DNA of 52,622 bases from Zobellia amurskyensis (GTDB lineage: Bacteria; Bacteroidota; Bacteroidia; Flavobacteriales; Flavobacteriaceae). A program made the translations under genes and the position numbers. Each line of letters opens with the position of its first letter. Within the stretch, counting starts at the first letter, position 1. The notes below the pieces were generated by a model. It made no database searches. It was given only the letters and a program-made list of their open reading frames with translations, and was not told the DNA's origin. Shown piece by piece: positions 26,425 to 34,962 of this stretch. The stretch is from assembly GCF_009725985.1 (NCBI RefSeq), contig NZ_RCNR01000031.1:1-52622 (forward strand). The letters run 5' to 3'.

Positions 26425-27258
26425 TCATGAAAAAGTTACCGTAACCGTATCCCTAAAATCCAGCCCCAATAGGGTAGAGGCGCCCCCAACAGTATTTAAA
26501 TCACTTTTATAAATAGCAAGTTGTATGTAGTTGGCACTATTAAAAAGGGCCAAACGGTCTCCAGCTCCTTTACGTTGACTTTTTTCGAGGTCAAAATTAA
26601 TGATGTCACTATATTTATTGTGGAGCTTCGTGAATTTGGTCGTACGGGCGGTAATCTCAAAATCTCGTCCTTTCCGGTAGGCTTCAAAGAAGTTCCTGTT
26701 AATATTGGTTACAACATTTCCGTAGGCATCAATATAAATAACACTTCCTATTATTTTGTTTCCGTTATCTGTAACGGTTGGTGAAAATTCACGCAGGTCT
26801 TTCAATTGGTCAAAAGGCTTCCCTACCACTTCTAAGGTGCCTCCACGGGCAATATGGCAAGCTACTTGAACAAACACGTCCAGTACGGGAAACGAGCCGT
26901 GACTGGGATTGGGGATATTCAGTTCCACTACCTTTTCCGGTTGAATTTCGTTGGTAATGAGACCTATTACCCCGTTATTGGCACTAATGAAATAATGACC
27001 GTTTACCAAAACCGCTATATGTTGGTTCTCCGGTGTGGGTTCGGAATCTACTCCAACTATATGAATAGTGCCTTCAGGAAAATGTTTGTATGAATTTTCT
27101 AGGATATAAGCGCATTCTTGAATGTTGAAAGGGCTTACATTGTGTGATATGTCAACTATTTTTGCATCGTTAAGCTCCTTGTATATAGTTCCCTTTAGGG
27201 TACCAACAAAGTAGTCTTTAAGACCAAAATCTGTGGTTAGCGTTATAATCGGAGTCAT
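26425..27258 (-). CDS. SAM hydroxide adenosyltransferase (DUF62, fluorinase/chlorinase fold)
   Basis: The family hydrolyses S-adenosylmethionine to adenosine and methionine and is related to fluorinase and chlorinase. Visible: ITLTTDFGLKDYFVGTLKG at the N-terminus, VDISHNVSPFNIQECAYIL, FPEGTIHIVGVD, FISANNGVIGL, and in the C-terminal barrel YIDAYGNVVTNI. The halogenase-specific insertion loop is not evident, so the hydroxide-using enzyme is the better reading. It is a single leftward gene, divergent from phoH, with 290 bases between. Confidence 0.9.
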   Translation of the reverse strand: MTPIITLTTDFGLKDYFVGTLKGTIYKELNDAKIVDISHNVSPFNIQECAYILENSYKHFPEGTIHIVGVDSEPTPENQHIAVLVNGHYFISANNGVIGLITNEIQPEKVVELNIPNPSHGSFPVLDVFVQVACHIARGGTLEVVGKPFDQLKDLREFSPTVTDNGNKIIGSVIYIDAYGNVVTNINRNFFEAYRKGRDFEITARTTKFTKLHNKYSDIINFDLEKSQRKGAGDRLALFNSANYIQLAIYKSDLNTVGGASTLLGLDFRDTVTVTFS

Positions 27259-27464
27259 AAAGTCTTTTCATTTACATCAGGAAAAATAGGCATTAGGCTA
27301 GGTTGCGGTGATTTTCTAATAGAGCGTGAAACCGTAATAACCACGCTAAACCTATATAAAAAGGAATGCAAGATGCTATTTAAGAATAAAAAAATCTGAT
27401 TATTTGAGTTCGCTATCATACAGAAATGTTGATATGTTTTAGTTAGGCAAACTGAAATTTTCGT

Positions 27465-27472
27465 TAAGTTTG
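27465..27472 (+). promoter_or_regulatory. Candidate -7 element for phoH
   Basis: TAAGTTTG fits the Bacteroidota -7 consensus TAnnTTTG and lies 77 bases before the phoH start in a divergent intergenic region. The -33 position has TTA instead of TTG at 27443-27445, with a 19-base gap. Confidence 0.4.
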
Positions 27473-27548
27473 TTAAACAAAATTATAACAAAAAAACAGC
27501 CAAGCGAAATATTATGTTCACAGGCTTTCATTTTAACACCTCTACTTT

Positions 27549-28502
27549 TTGAACGAACTCATAATAGAACTTACCGAGATAAGCCCGAGGGAATTTTTTG
27601 GGCAACAAAATGAAAATATAGACTTGCTTAAAAAGTATTTCCCTAAGTTGAAAATAGTAGCAAGAGGAAGCAAAATTAAAGTCTACGGAGATGAAGAACT
27701 CTTAGAGGAATTCGAGCGCCGTTTTGATATGCTTACTACGCACTTTGGCAAGTACAATAAACTAGACGAAAACATCATTGAGCGGGTCCTCACCAGTAAT
27801 ATTTCTTCGGATTATGAATCCCCGGAAAATAGTGGTGAAACTCTAGTGCACGGTGTTAACGGTAGGTTGATAAAACCCCAGACCGTAAACCAACGTAAAC
27901 TGGTGGACGCGGCCAAAAAGAACGATATGGTATTTGCTATCGGTCCGGCTGGTACGGGAAAAACCTATACAGGGGTTGCGCTTGCGGTTAAAGCATTGAA
28001 AGAAAAGCAAGTAAAGCGTATTATCTTAACAAGGCCTGCAGTTGAAGCTGGTGAGAATTTAGGGTTTTTACCTGGTGATTTAAAGGAGAAGTTAGATCCG
28101 TACATGCAGCCTTTATATGATGGATTAAGGGATATGATACCTGCCGAAAAACTGGCACATTTAATAGAAAGTGGTATCATTCAAATAGCTCCTTTGGCCT
28201 TTATGCGTGGGCGCACGTTGGATAATGCCTTTGTTATTTTAGATGAGGCACAGAATACTACACACGCCCAGATGAAAATGTTTCTTACCCGTATGGGAAA
28301 GAATGCCAAATTCTTGATTACAGGTGATCCTGGTCAGATAGATTTACCAAGAAGGGTGATTTCTGGACTTAAGGAAGCGCTTTTAATCCTTAAGAGTACC
28401 GAGGGTATTGAAATCGTGTATTTGGATGATAAGGATGTTGTGCGTCATAAGCTGGTGAAAAAGGTTATTGATGCATATAAGAATATAGAGCACCAGAATT
28501 AA
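27549..28502 (+). CDS. phoH: PhoH family ATPase
   Basis: PhoH proteins are ribosome/RNA-associated P-loop ATPases. The 317-residue protein has the family start NELIIELTEISPREFFGQQN, a KH-like N-terminal part, Walker A IGPAGTGKTYTG near 136-147, and Walker B FVILDEAQNTT near 232. The start must be the TTG at 27549: an in-frame TAA at 27534 excludes earlier starts, and the conserved N-terminus begins right here. purC follows after 41 bases in the same direction. Confidence 0.93.
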   Translation: MNELIIELTEISPREFFGQQNENIDLLKKYFPKLKIVARGSKIKVYGDEELLEEFERRFDMLTTHFGKYNKLDENIIERVLTSNISSDYESPENSGETLVHGVNGRLIKPQTVNQRKLVDAAKKNDMVFAIGPAGTGKTYTGVALAVKALKEKQVKRIILTRPAVEAGENLGFLPGDLKEKLDPYMQPLYDGLRDMIPAEKLAHLIESGIIQIAPLAFMRGRTLDNAFVILDEAQNTTHAQMKMFLTRMGKNAKFLITGDPGQIDLPRRVISGLKEALLILKSTEGIEIVYLDDKDVVRHKLVKKVIDAYKNIEHQN

Positions 28503-28543
28503 ATAGTAGAATCTTTTTTTAAGTAGAAAATTACGAGCACCAG

Positions 28544-29494
28544 ATGAGCAGTACCATTACAGATACAAATTTTGAATTCCCAGGCCAGAAAAGTATTTAC
28601 AAAGGCAAAGTACGTGAAGTATATAAGCTTGAGAACGGAGTGCTGGTCATGGTGGCCACAGACCGCTTATCGGCTTTTGATGTGGTGATGCCAAAGGGTA
28701 TTCCGTATAAAGGGCAAATCTTAAATCAGATTGCTACCAAAATGATGGATGCTACCAAGGGTATTGTTCCCAATTGGCTGATGGCTACGCCAGACCCCAA
28801 TGTGGCTGTTGGGCATGCTTGTGAGCCTTTTAAAGTAGAAATGGTTATAAGGGGCTATCAATCCGGTCATGCGGCACGCGAGTATAAATTAGGTAAGCGT
28901 GTGCTATGTGGTGTAGCTATGCCCGATGGGATGAAGGAAAACGATAAATTTCCAGAACCAATAATTACTCCGGCCACCAAAGCCGAAATGGGTGATCACG
29001 ACGAGGATATTTCTAAAGAGGATATTCTTAAGAAAGGTATCGTTTCTAAAGATGATTATGAAGTGCTCGAGAAATATACACGAGCTCTTTTTGAAAGAGG
29101 AACTCAAATTGCGGCAGAAAGAGGGCTTATTTTGGTAGATACCAAGTATGAATTCGGGAAGACTAAAGACGGTCAAATCGTTTTAATAGATGAAATACAT
29201 ACTCCTGATTCTTCACGCTATTTTTATGCGGATACGTATAAAGAACTACAGGATAAGGGGGAGCCTCAAAAGCAATTATCTAAAGAATTTGTACGTCAAT
29301 GGTTGATTCAGAATGATTTTCAAGGATTGGAAGGGCAGACCTTACCGGTAATGACGGATGAGTATATTGAATCTGTTTCTGAGCGATACATAGAACTTTA
29401 TGAAAATATCACCGGAGAAACTTTTGTAAAGGCGGATGTATCTGATATACAGAATCGTATAGAAAGTAATGTGCTTAATTACTTAAAGGGTTGA
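28544..29494 (+). CDS. purC: SAICAR synthetase
   Basis: PurC joins CAIR and aspartate in purine synthesis. The 316-residue protein shows [14 protein letters not shown] at the N-terminus, [34 protein letters not shown], and the ATP/Asp-site string [14 protein letters not shown] near 222-235. Length and N-terminal form fit the long bacteroidete/eukaryote-like PurC type. It follows phoH with a short gap and probably shares its transcript. Confidence 0.96.
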   Translation: MSSTITDTNFEFPGQKSIYKGKVREVYKLENGVLVMVATDRLSAFDVVMPKGIPYKGQILNQIATKMMDATKGIVPNWLMATPDPNVAVGHACEPFKVEMVIRGYQSGHAAREYKLGKRVLCGVAMPDGMKENDKFPEPIITPATKAEMGDHDEDISKEDILKKGIVSKDDYEVLEKYTRALFERGTQIAAERGLILVDTKYEFGKTKDGQIVLIDEIHTPDSSRYFYADTYKELQDKGEPQKQLSKEFVRQWLIQNDFQGLEGQTLPVMTDEYIESVSERYIELYENITGETFVKADVSDIQNRIESNVLNYLKG

Positions 29495-29500
29495 AGCCAG

Positions 29501-30160
29501 CTATTTAAGTAACTTTTTGGCCGAAAAATTCTTCTTCGTTTTTAATTTTTGCACAATTTTCATGAAAGCAATTGCGGTAATATAAGCATCGCCTAGAGCG
29601 GTGTGGCGATCCTTTTTTGATATGTCGAATTTTTCCGCGAGCTCGTCCAAAGAGTATTGTGGCTTCACGGGCAGTAGTGGCGATTTAATCAAGGTACGCT
29701 TGTAAAGCACCGAAGTATCCAAAAATTTATTTTTTAAGTCGGGCATACCATGTCGGTTCAAGGCATGGTTTACCATGTTTCGGTCAAAACCGGCGTGATG
29801 TGCAACCAATACCGAGTTACCTATGTATTCTAAAAATTGAATCAAGGCCTCCAACTCGGTAACGCGCTCTTGTTTTTCTTCCTGTAGAATACCATGAATT
29901 TCTATGTTTTTGGCATGGTAGAAATGCTGATAGAGGAACACCTCAAAACTATCACTAACGGCAATGCTGTTATTTTTTGTAGATAAAGCGCCAATAGATA
30001 GTATACGGTCTGTATCATAGTCAAAACCTGTAGTTTCGGTATCAAAGACAACAAAACGAATTTCGGAAATGGTATAATCAACCTTCTTTTCAAATTGGGC
30101 CTCATATTCCATCCAAAAATCTGGATAGTTCTGTTTTCGTTTTTTAAAGAAATCCATCAT
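29501..30160 (-). CDS. DEDDh 3'-5' exonuclease (DNA polymerase III epsilon-like)
   Basis: The exonuclease fold shows FVVFDTETTGFDYDTDRIL (Asp40, Glu42), VLVAHHAGFDRNMVNHAL (second Asp) and DRHTALGDAYITA (His-x4-Asp). It lacks the tau-binding C-terminus of replicative epsilon, so it is an accessory exonuclease. Its ATG overlaps the stop of the upstream cNMP/CBS/DUF294 gene by four bases (ATGA), indicating coupled translation. An exonuclease of this type commonly accompanies DUF294 proteins, although the joint role is not established. Confidence 0.9.
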   Translation of the reverse strand: MMDFFKKRKQNYPDFWMEYEAQFEKKVDYTISEIRFVVFDTETTGFDYDTDRILSIGALSTKNNSIAVSDSFEVFLYQHFYHAKNIEIHGILQEEKQERVTELEALIQFLEYIGNSVLVAHHAGFDRNMVNHALNRHGMPDLKNKFLDTSVLYKRTLIKSPLLPVKPQYSLDELAEKFDISKKDRHTALGDAYITAIAFMKIVQKLKTKKNFSAKKLLK

Positions 30161-32082
30161 CCTAGAAGATTTGTGACTTTAAAACGGATTTTAAGAAGCT
30201 CTTGTAAATCCTTTATGGTCTTAAAACTGCGTTTTAGTTTTATCTTTTCTTCTTTGGTCAGTTTGTTCAAAGCAATGAAACGCCCCGAATCGTTATGTAG
30301 GAGACCGTGTTTTGTTCTAAATTTTAATAAGGCCTTTGTGGCGTACGAACAGGCTAAAAATAATTCTTGGTTGTTAGGCTCTAGTTCTGCTAACTTCTCA
30401 AAACGCTCAGCAGTGTTGTTTATTGATTTTACTTGATGTGATAGTACAAGAACCCTTGCACCATCAATTAAAGGCATTAAAGCTCTTCGTTTTAAATCGA
30501 AAAAATCTTTGTATTCACCATCTTCTTCGACTAAAAAACTTCTAAAGAAACCACTTGGAGATGGGCTCTGTAAGGCGCCACTTGCCAAATGCAAAAAGAA
30601 GTTGGGATGTTGTTCGGTAGTTTCAAAAAGGTGGGTACTTAATTCATTCACCAAATTAGCATCGCCATAAGATAGGTTGTAATCAAAAAATATGGAAGAT
30701 AAGAGTACTTGGTCCGGTCCAGGGTTAATAATCCAATGGGTGGTACGTTCTTTCCATTCGGAAAGGCTCGAACACCAATCTGGGTTGGAAGCCATCATTT
30801 CGGCAGGGCAATATTCATATCCAATGTTGAACAAACCTTTTGTAACAATTCGTGCCAGTTCTAAAAAATAGGCTCGTATTTCAGATAGTTGCTCTTCGGG
30901 CACATCTTCAAAGACCAAGGCATTGTCTTGGTCTGTATGGAGCAGTTGTTCGCTACGACCTTGGCTTCCCATGGCCAACCAGGCAAATTTAACTGGCGGG
31001 GGGGCGTACATCTTTTCCAGAGCTATTTCTATGATTTGTTTGATACAGGCGTCATTAAGCTCGGAAATAATTTTGGAGGTAAGCGTTAACGGTATATTTT
31101 GTTCCAAATAACCATTCAGTAAAGCCATTATTCTCCTGCGGACCGCTTTTAATTTTTTAAATCCGTTAGACCTCTTAACAGCTTTTAGAAGCACTGCCGG
31201 GTTGTTGCCCAGTTCAAACATTATATCATGTTTGCTAATTATACCTACGGCCTCGGTGTTTGGGGTTCCGTCCATAGTAAGGCATAAATGACTAATGTTG
31301 CTTTTCATCATTGCCATCTGGGCCTGGGTGACGGTCATTTTCTTTGGGTATGTAATTACCGGCGAACTCATGATGTTCTTGGCCCTTGTGGTTATGGGAA
31401 ACAGACCGGTGGCAATTTTATTCCTTAAATCCTTATCGGTTATAATCCCCATGGGAAGTTTGTCCTTGACAACCAATACGGACCCTACCTTTTTTTCGGT
31501 CATTTTACTGGCTATAGTTTTTATAGTCGTATTCTCCGAACAGGTAACTAATTTTTTAGAATAAGGAACGCCTTGTAGATCAAGGAGTTCTTTATCGCTT
31601 ACACGATTTTCATTTGCAGCTGTTGCGCCTTCATAAAGTTTCCCTCTGTGACTTTTTGAATAAGGGTTACGGGTGTTGGAAGCAAAGCTTTCAATTAAAA
31701 AATTGCCAACCTCTTTATAATCCTTGATGATAGGTTTAAACTCTGTTATTGGAATGGCGTAAAGAATAGTTTCTTCATAGGCTTTAGCGCCAATTTTGTA
31801 ATTTTCGTTAGCTATCAGTGGGCGAAGCCCAAAAATGTCACCCTCATCACATAAATCTACAACCTCGTTATTCGGTTCTTTGGTAAGAACTACGGCACCT
31901 TTGTGCACGACGTAAAAAAAAGCGTGTGCTTCTTCGTCAATAGCAAAGATCGGTTCGCCTTTTACTTTGTATATAATACCTACTTCTTCGGATAAATGCT
32001 CTAATTCCTTTGTGGCTACTTCGTTAAAAGGAGGGTAGTTTTTAAGAAAATCGGCAACCCGGGCAGAAATCGTATTCTTCAT
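30157..32082 (-). CDS. Cyclic-nucleotide-binding / CBS / DUF294 nucleotidyltransferase protein
   Basis: Domains in order: cNMP-binding (about 15-130, with IFAIDEEAHAFFYVVHKGAVV and GDIFGLRP), two CBS repeats (about 170-295, KKVGSVLVVKDKLPMGIITD), a DUF294 nucleotidyltransferase domain (about 340-450, WLAMGSQGRSEQLLHTDQDN with G-S and D-x-D) and the DUF294 C-terminal helical domain. It resembles the GlnD/GlnE nucleotidyltransferase fold and is thought to be a signal-transducing enzyme with unknown target. It is first in an operon with the DEDDh exonuclease. Confidence 0.92.
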   Translation of the reverse strand: MKNTISARVADFLKNYPPFNEVATKELEHLSEEVGIIYKVKGEPIFAIDEEAHAFFYVVHKGAVVLTKEPNNEVVDLCDEGDIFGLRPLIANENYKIGAKAYEETILYAIPITEFKPIIKDYKEVGNFLIESFASNTRNPYSKSHRGKLYEGATAANENRVSDKELLDLQGVPYSKKLVTCSENTTIKTIASKMTEKKVGSVLVVKDKLPMGIITDKDLRNKIATGLFPITTRAKNIMSSPVITYPKKMTVTQAQMAMMKSNISHLCLTMDGTPNTEAVGIISKHDIMFELGNNPAVLLKAVKRSNGFKKLKAVRRRIMALLNGYLEQNIPLTLTSKIISELNDACIKQIIEIALEKMYAPPPVKFAWLAMGSQGRSEQLLHTDQDNALVFEDVPEEQLSEIRAYFLELARIVTKGLFNIGYEYCPAEMMASNPDWCSSLSEWKERTTHWIINPGPDQVLLSSIFFDYNLSYGDANLVNELSTHLFETTEQHPNFFLHLASGALQSPSPSGFFRSFLVEEDGEYKDFFDLKRRALMPLIDGARVLVLSHQVKSINNTAERFEKLAELEPNNQELFLACSYATKALLKFRTKHGLLHNDSGRFIALNKLTKEEKIKLKRSFKTIKDLQELLKIRFKVTNLLG

Positions 32083-32243
32083 ATGGCAAATTTAAAGCTA
32101 AATTTAGATTAGGACAGGCATTAAAAAAAGTAAAAGCAATTAAAGGAGCAATCTAAAACATTCTCTTTTATAATTTTTTGATTGGACCACTAGTTTTAAA
32201 GAAAGAAGCCTTTACAATTTTTAAGTACACCGAAGATATCTGT

Positions 32244-32251
32244 TACCTTTG
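32244..32251 (+). promoter_or_regulatory. -7 element TACCTTTG for the FUSC gene
   Basis: A perfect TAnnTTTG match. It overlaps the in-frame TTG at 32249, so transcription would start after that codon, which favours the ATG at 32276 as the start of the FUSC protein. Confidence 0.5.
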
Positions 32252-32275
32252 GGATTCAAAAGCATTGTTTTGAAC

Positions 32276-34528
32276 ATGTTTAACGGTATTATGGGAATAA
32301 ACTTTAGAGAGCTTCTACAATTTTTTAAAAGCGCCGATTTTTCCAAGGCAATTTTGGTGGGTGTGGCGGTTACCGTACCTATTTTACTGGGGATTTATTT
32401 CGATTATATTGAAATTGGTCTCGCTATTTGTTTTGGTGCTTTTTGGAGTTCGCCCAGTGATACAAGTGGTAGTTACAGGCATAAAAAAATAGGAATACTC
32501 TTTTCTGCCGCATTGGTAGTTATTGTTAGTTTCATTGGAGGGTATTTGGATTTACCTATTTACATTCTAATACCTATTTTGGGCGCGCTGACTTTTTTAT
32601 TGGCCTATATATCTGTATTTGGCTTTAGGGCATCGCTTATTAGTTTTTCCGGGTTGCTGGCTCTAGTGCTGAGTTTTGCACATGAACTGCAGGAACTAGA
32701 AGTCTATCAGTATGCGCTTTTTGTCGGTTTGGGCGGTTTATGGTATTTGTTTTTGGCAGTACTTCGGCATCGTATTAATCCTACGGGAGAAATAGAAGAA
32801 ACATTCCAGGAAACCTATCTCTTAACGTCCAAATTTTTACACATTAGGGGGCAACTGATAGAGCCGGGTCTTGATAGGAAAAAATTACTTTCGGAACTAC
32901 ACAAGCTGCAGGAACAGCTCATGGAGAAGCATGAGAAGTTAAGGGAAACACTTATTCTTTACCGGCGGAGTTCAGGCCGTTCTATCTACCACAGTAAAAA
33001 ATTATTGGTTTTGGCTCAACTTGTAGAAATGCTTGAGACGGCTATTGCTAAACCGCTTGATTACAGTAGTATGGAAGTGATATTAAGGAAGCGTCCCCAG
33101 TTCGTGGAGCTGTTTCAAGAACTGATATTCAGAGTGTCCGCACAATTGGAAGCGGTAACTTACGCTGGAACAAACAAGAAGAAATTACCGCAGAACGGAG
33201 ATTTACATAAAGGGTTAAAGGCTATTGCGATAGAGATTTCCGAGCTTAAAGCCGAACCTCATAACGAGAATTTGAGTGCCTATTTAATGTTTCAAAATCT
33301 TTATGAGTATCAAGAACAACAAGTTGAACTACTTAAGAAAATTAAGTGGTTATTGGATGATCCAAAAGAAGATGAACTGGAGTTTATAGATGAAGAATAT
33401 GCCCGTAAGTTTATTGCTCCACAGGATTATGATCCAAAAATGTTGCTTAGCAATTTTAGTTTTCAATCCTCTATTTTTAAGCATGCCCTGCGTTTGGCCG
33501 TAACGGTAATGATAGGTTATGGTATTGGTACCATTTTTTCTTTCCAAAATCCCTATTGGATTTTATTGACCGTAATTATCATTTTACGACCTAGTTATGG
33601 GCTTACCAAGGCTAGGTCAAAAGATAGGATAATAGGCACGCTTATAGGAGGCGCGATAGCTTTTGTTATTGTTTCCTTAATTCAGAACACTTATGTGTTT
33701 GCTATATTGGGGTTGGGCTCACTTGTGGTTGCGTTCTCTATGTTGCAAAGAAATTATAAAACGGCAGCAACGTTCATTACCTTGAGTGTAATTTTTATTT
33801 ATGGCATCTTGCGCCCTGATATTATGACCGTTATACAGTTTAGAATTCTTGATACTGTAATTGGAGCGGGCTTGTCTTTTCTGGCAACGTTGGTGCTTTG
33901 GCCCGCTTGGGGGTTTTTAAACATGAACAATAACCTTAAGAATTGTTTGGTAGCCAATAGGAATTTCTTGGAGGAGATTGCTATTTTCTACAGTTCTAAA
34001 GACAAAGAACCTACCGCATTGCGACTAACCCGTAAGAAAGCTTTTCATGAGACGTCCAATTTAAGTACGGCCTTTCAACAAATGGTTCAAGAGCCTAAAT
34101 CAAAACAAAAGAAGATTAATGAAGTTTATGAACTGGTAACCTTAAGTCATGCCTTTCTGTCTTCGTTGGCTTCTTTAAGCTCTTATATCCAGAACCATTG
34201 TACCACAGAGGCTTCGGAAGGATTTAAATCGGCCATAGGCCACATTGAGGAAAATTTGCAACGCTCTATGGACGTATTGGCCCATGTTGGAACACGAGAC
34301 AATTTCTCTGTTAAAAATTTAGAACAATCTTTTGAAAACAACCGTTCTAAATTTAATACGATAGCTTGGGATTTTGAAAATGCAATAAAAGTGGGGGAGG
34401 AGCGTAACTTGCAAGAAGCTCATTTAATTTTAGGGCAGTTACGTTGGCTTTTTTCGCTTAGCGGAAAAATACTGAGTATGGTCTCGAAAATTGAATCAGA
34501 AGTGAGCGATGATATTGGGGGAAAGTAG
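32276..34528 (+). CDS. FUSC family (YccS/YhfK-like) inner-membrane protein
   Basis: Two membrane blocks are visible: N-terminal (ILVGVAVTVPILLGIYF to LFVGLGGLWYLFLAVL, about 25-165) and central (LRLAVTVMIGYGIGTIF to FLATLVLWPAWGF, about 400-540), the latter with the FUSC signature NPYWILLTVIIILRPSYGLT followed by ARSKDRIIGTLIGG. Cytoplasmic helical regions follow each block. The family is linked to efflux of aromatic acids and toxic compounds, though for YccS-like members the substrate is not known. ATG 32276 is chosen because a good -7 promoter element overlaps the earlier TTG 32249. It is a single-gene unit. Confidence 0.88.
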   Translation: MFNGIMGINFRELLQFFKSADFSKAILVGVAVTVPILLGIYFDYIEIGLAICFGAFWSSPSDTSGSYRHKKIGILFSAALVVIVSFIGGYLDLPIYILIPILGALTFLLAYISVFGFRASLISFSGLLALVLSFAHELQELEVYQYALFVGLGGLWYLFLAVLRHRINPTGEIEETFQETYLLTSKFLHIRGQLIEPGLDRKKLLSELHKLQEQLMEKHEKLRETLILYRRSSGRSIYHSKKLLVLAQLVEMLETAIAKPLDYSSMEVILRKRPQFVELFQELIFRVSAQLEAVTYAGTNKKKLPQNGDLHKGLKAIAIEISELKAEPHNENLSAYLMFQNLYEYQEQQVELLKKIKWLLDDPKEDELEFIDEEYARKFIAPQDYDPKMLLSNFSFQSSIFKHALRLAVTVMIGYGIGTIFSFQNPYWILLTVIIILRPSYGLTKARSKDRIIGTLIGGAIAFVIVSLIQNTYVFAILGLGSLVVAFSMLQRNYKTAATFITLSVIFIYGILRPDIMTVIQFRILDTVIGAGLSFLATLVLWPAWGFLNMNNNLKNCLVANRNFLEEIAIFYSSKDKEPTALRLTRKKAFHETSNLSTAFQQMVQEPKSKQKKINEVYELVTLSHAFLSSLASLSSYIQNHCTTEASEGFKSAIGHIEENLQRSMDVLAHVGTRDNFSVKNLEQSFENNRSKFNTIAWDFENAIKVGEERNLQEAHLILGQLRWLFSLSGKILSMVSKIESEVSDDIGGK

Positions 34529-34556
34529 ATTCAAAAATTCTAAGTTTTTGGAGAAA

Positions 34557-34952
34557 CTACAGTGTAAGATTAAAGTACTCGGTCATTATTTGCCTGATAG
34601 CTGTTTCATTTAGCGGTTTGAACATCATTGCATCGATCTCTTTATATAATTCCATTTTTTCTTTGTCAGAAGGAATTATAGAAGTCGTTAATAGGATGAC
34701 CCTTGTATTGATTTTAAGCGCTGTATCCAAGTCCTGATAAATTTCCATAAACTCCCATGCATCCATGGTTGGCATATTTATATCTACAAATATGAGTTCA
34801 GGGAATACCTGTGAATTCATAAGGTGGTCAAGGGCCTTCTTTCCCATGGTGAAAGAATGAACTCTTTCAGCGCAGTTTACGCGTCTTAAATAGGTCTCGT
34901 GAATAAAGTTTGTAGCGTTGTTATCATCTATGAGTACGATAGATTTTATCAT
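34557..34952 (-). CDS. Single-domain response regulator
   Basis: A 131-residue receiver domain: acidic pair IDDN at 8-10, phospho-acceptor Asp in LIFVDINMP near 57, Thr in ILLTTS near 88, Lys in FKPLN near 111. No output domain, as in many bacteroidete receivers placed next to hybrid kinases. It lies 10 bases downstream of the CheB-CheR-kinase gene and is its likely phosphorylation partner. Confidence 0.9.
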   Translation of the reverse strand: MIKSIVLIDDNNATNFIHETYLRRVNCAERVHSFTMGKKALDHLMNSQVFPELIFVDINMPTMDAWEFMEIYQDLDTALKINTRVILLTTSIIPSDKEKMELYKEIDAMMFKPLNETAIRQIMTEYFNLTL

Positions 34953-34962
34953 GGTCTTAAAA

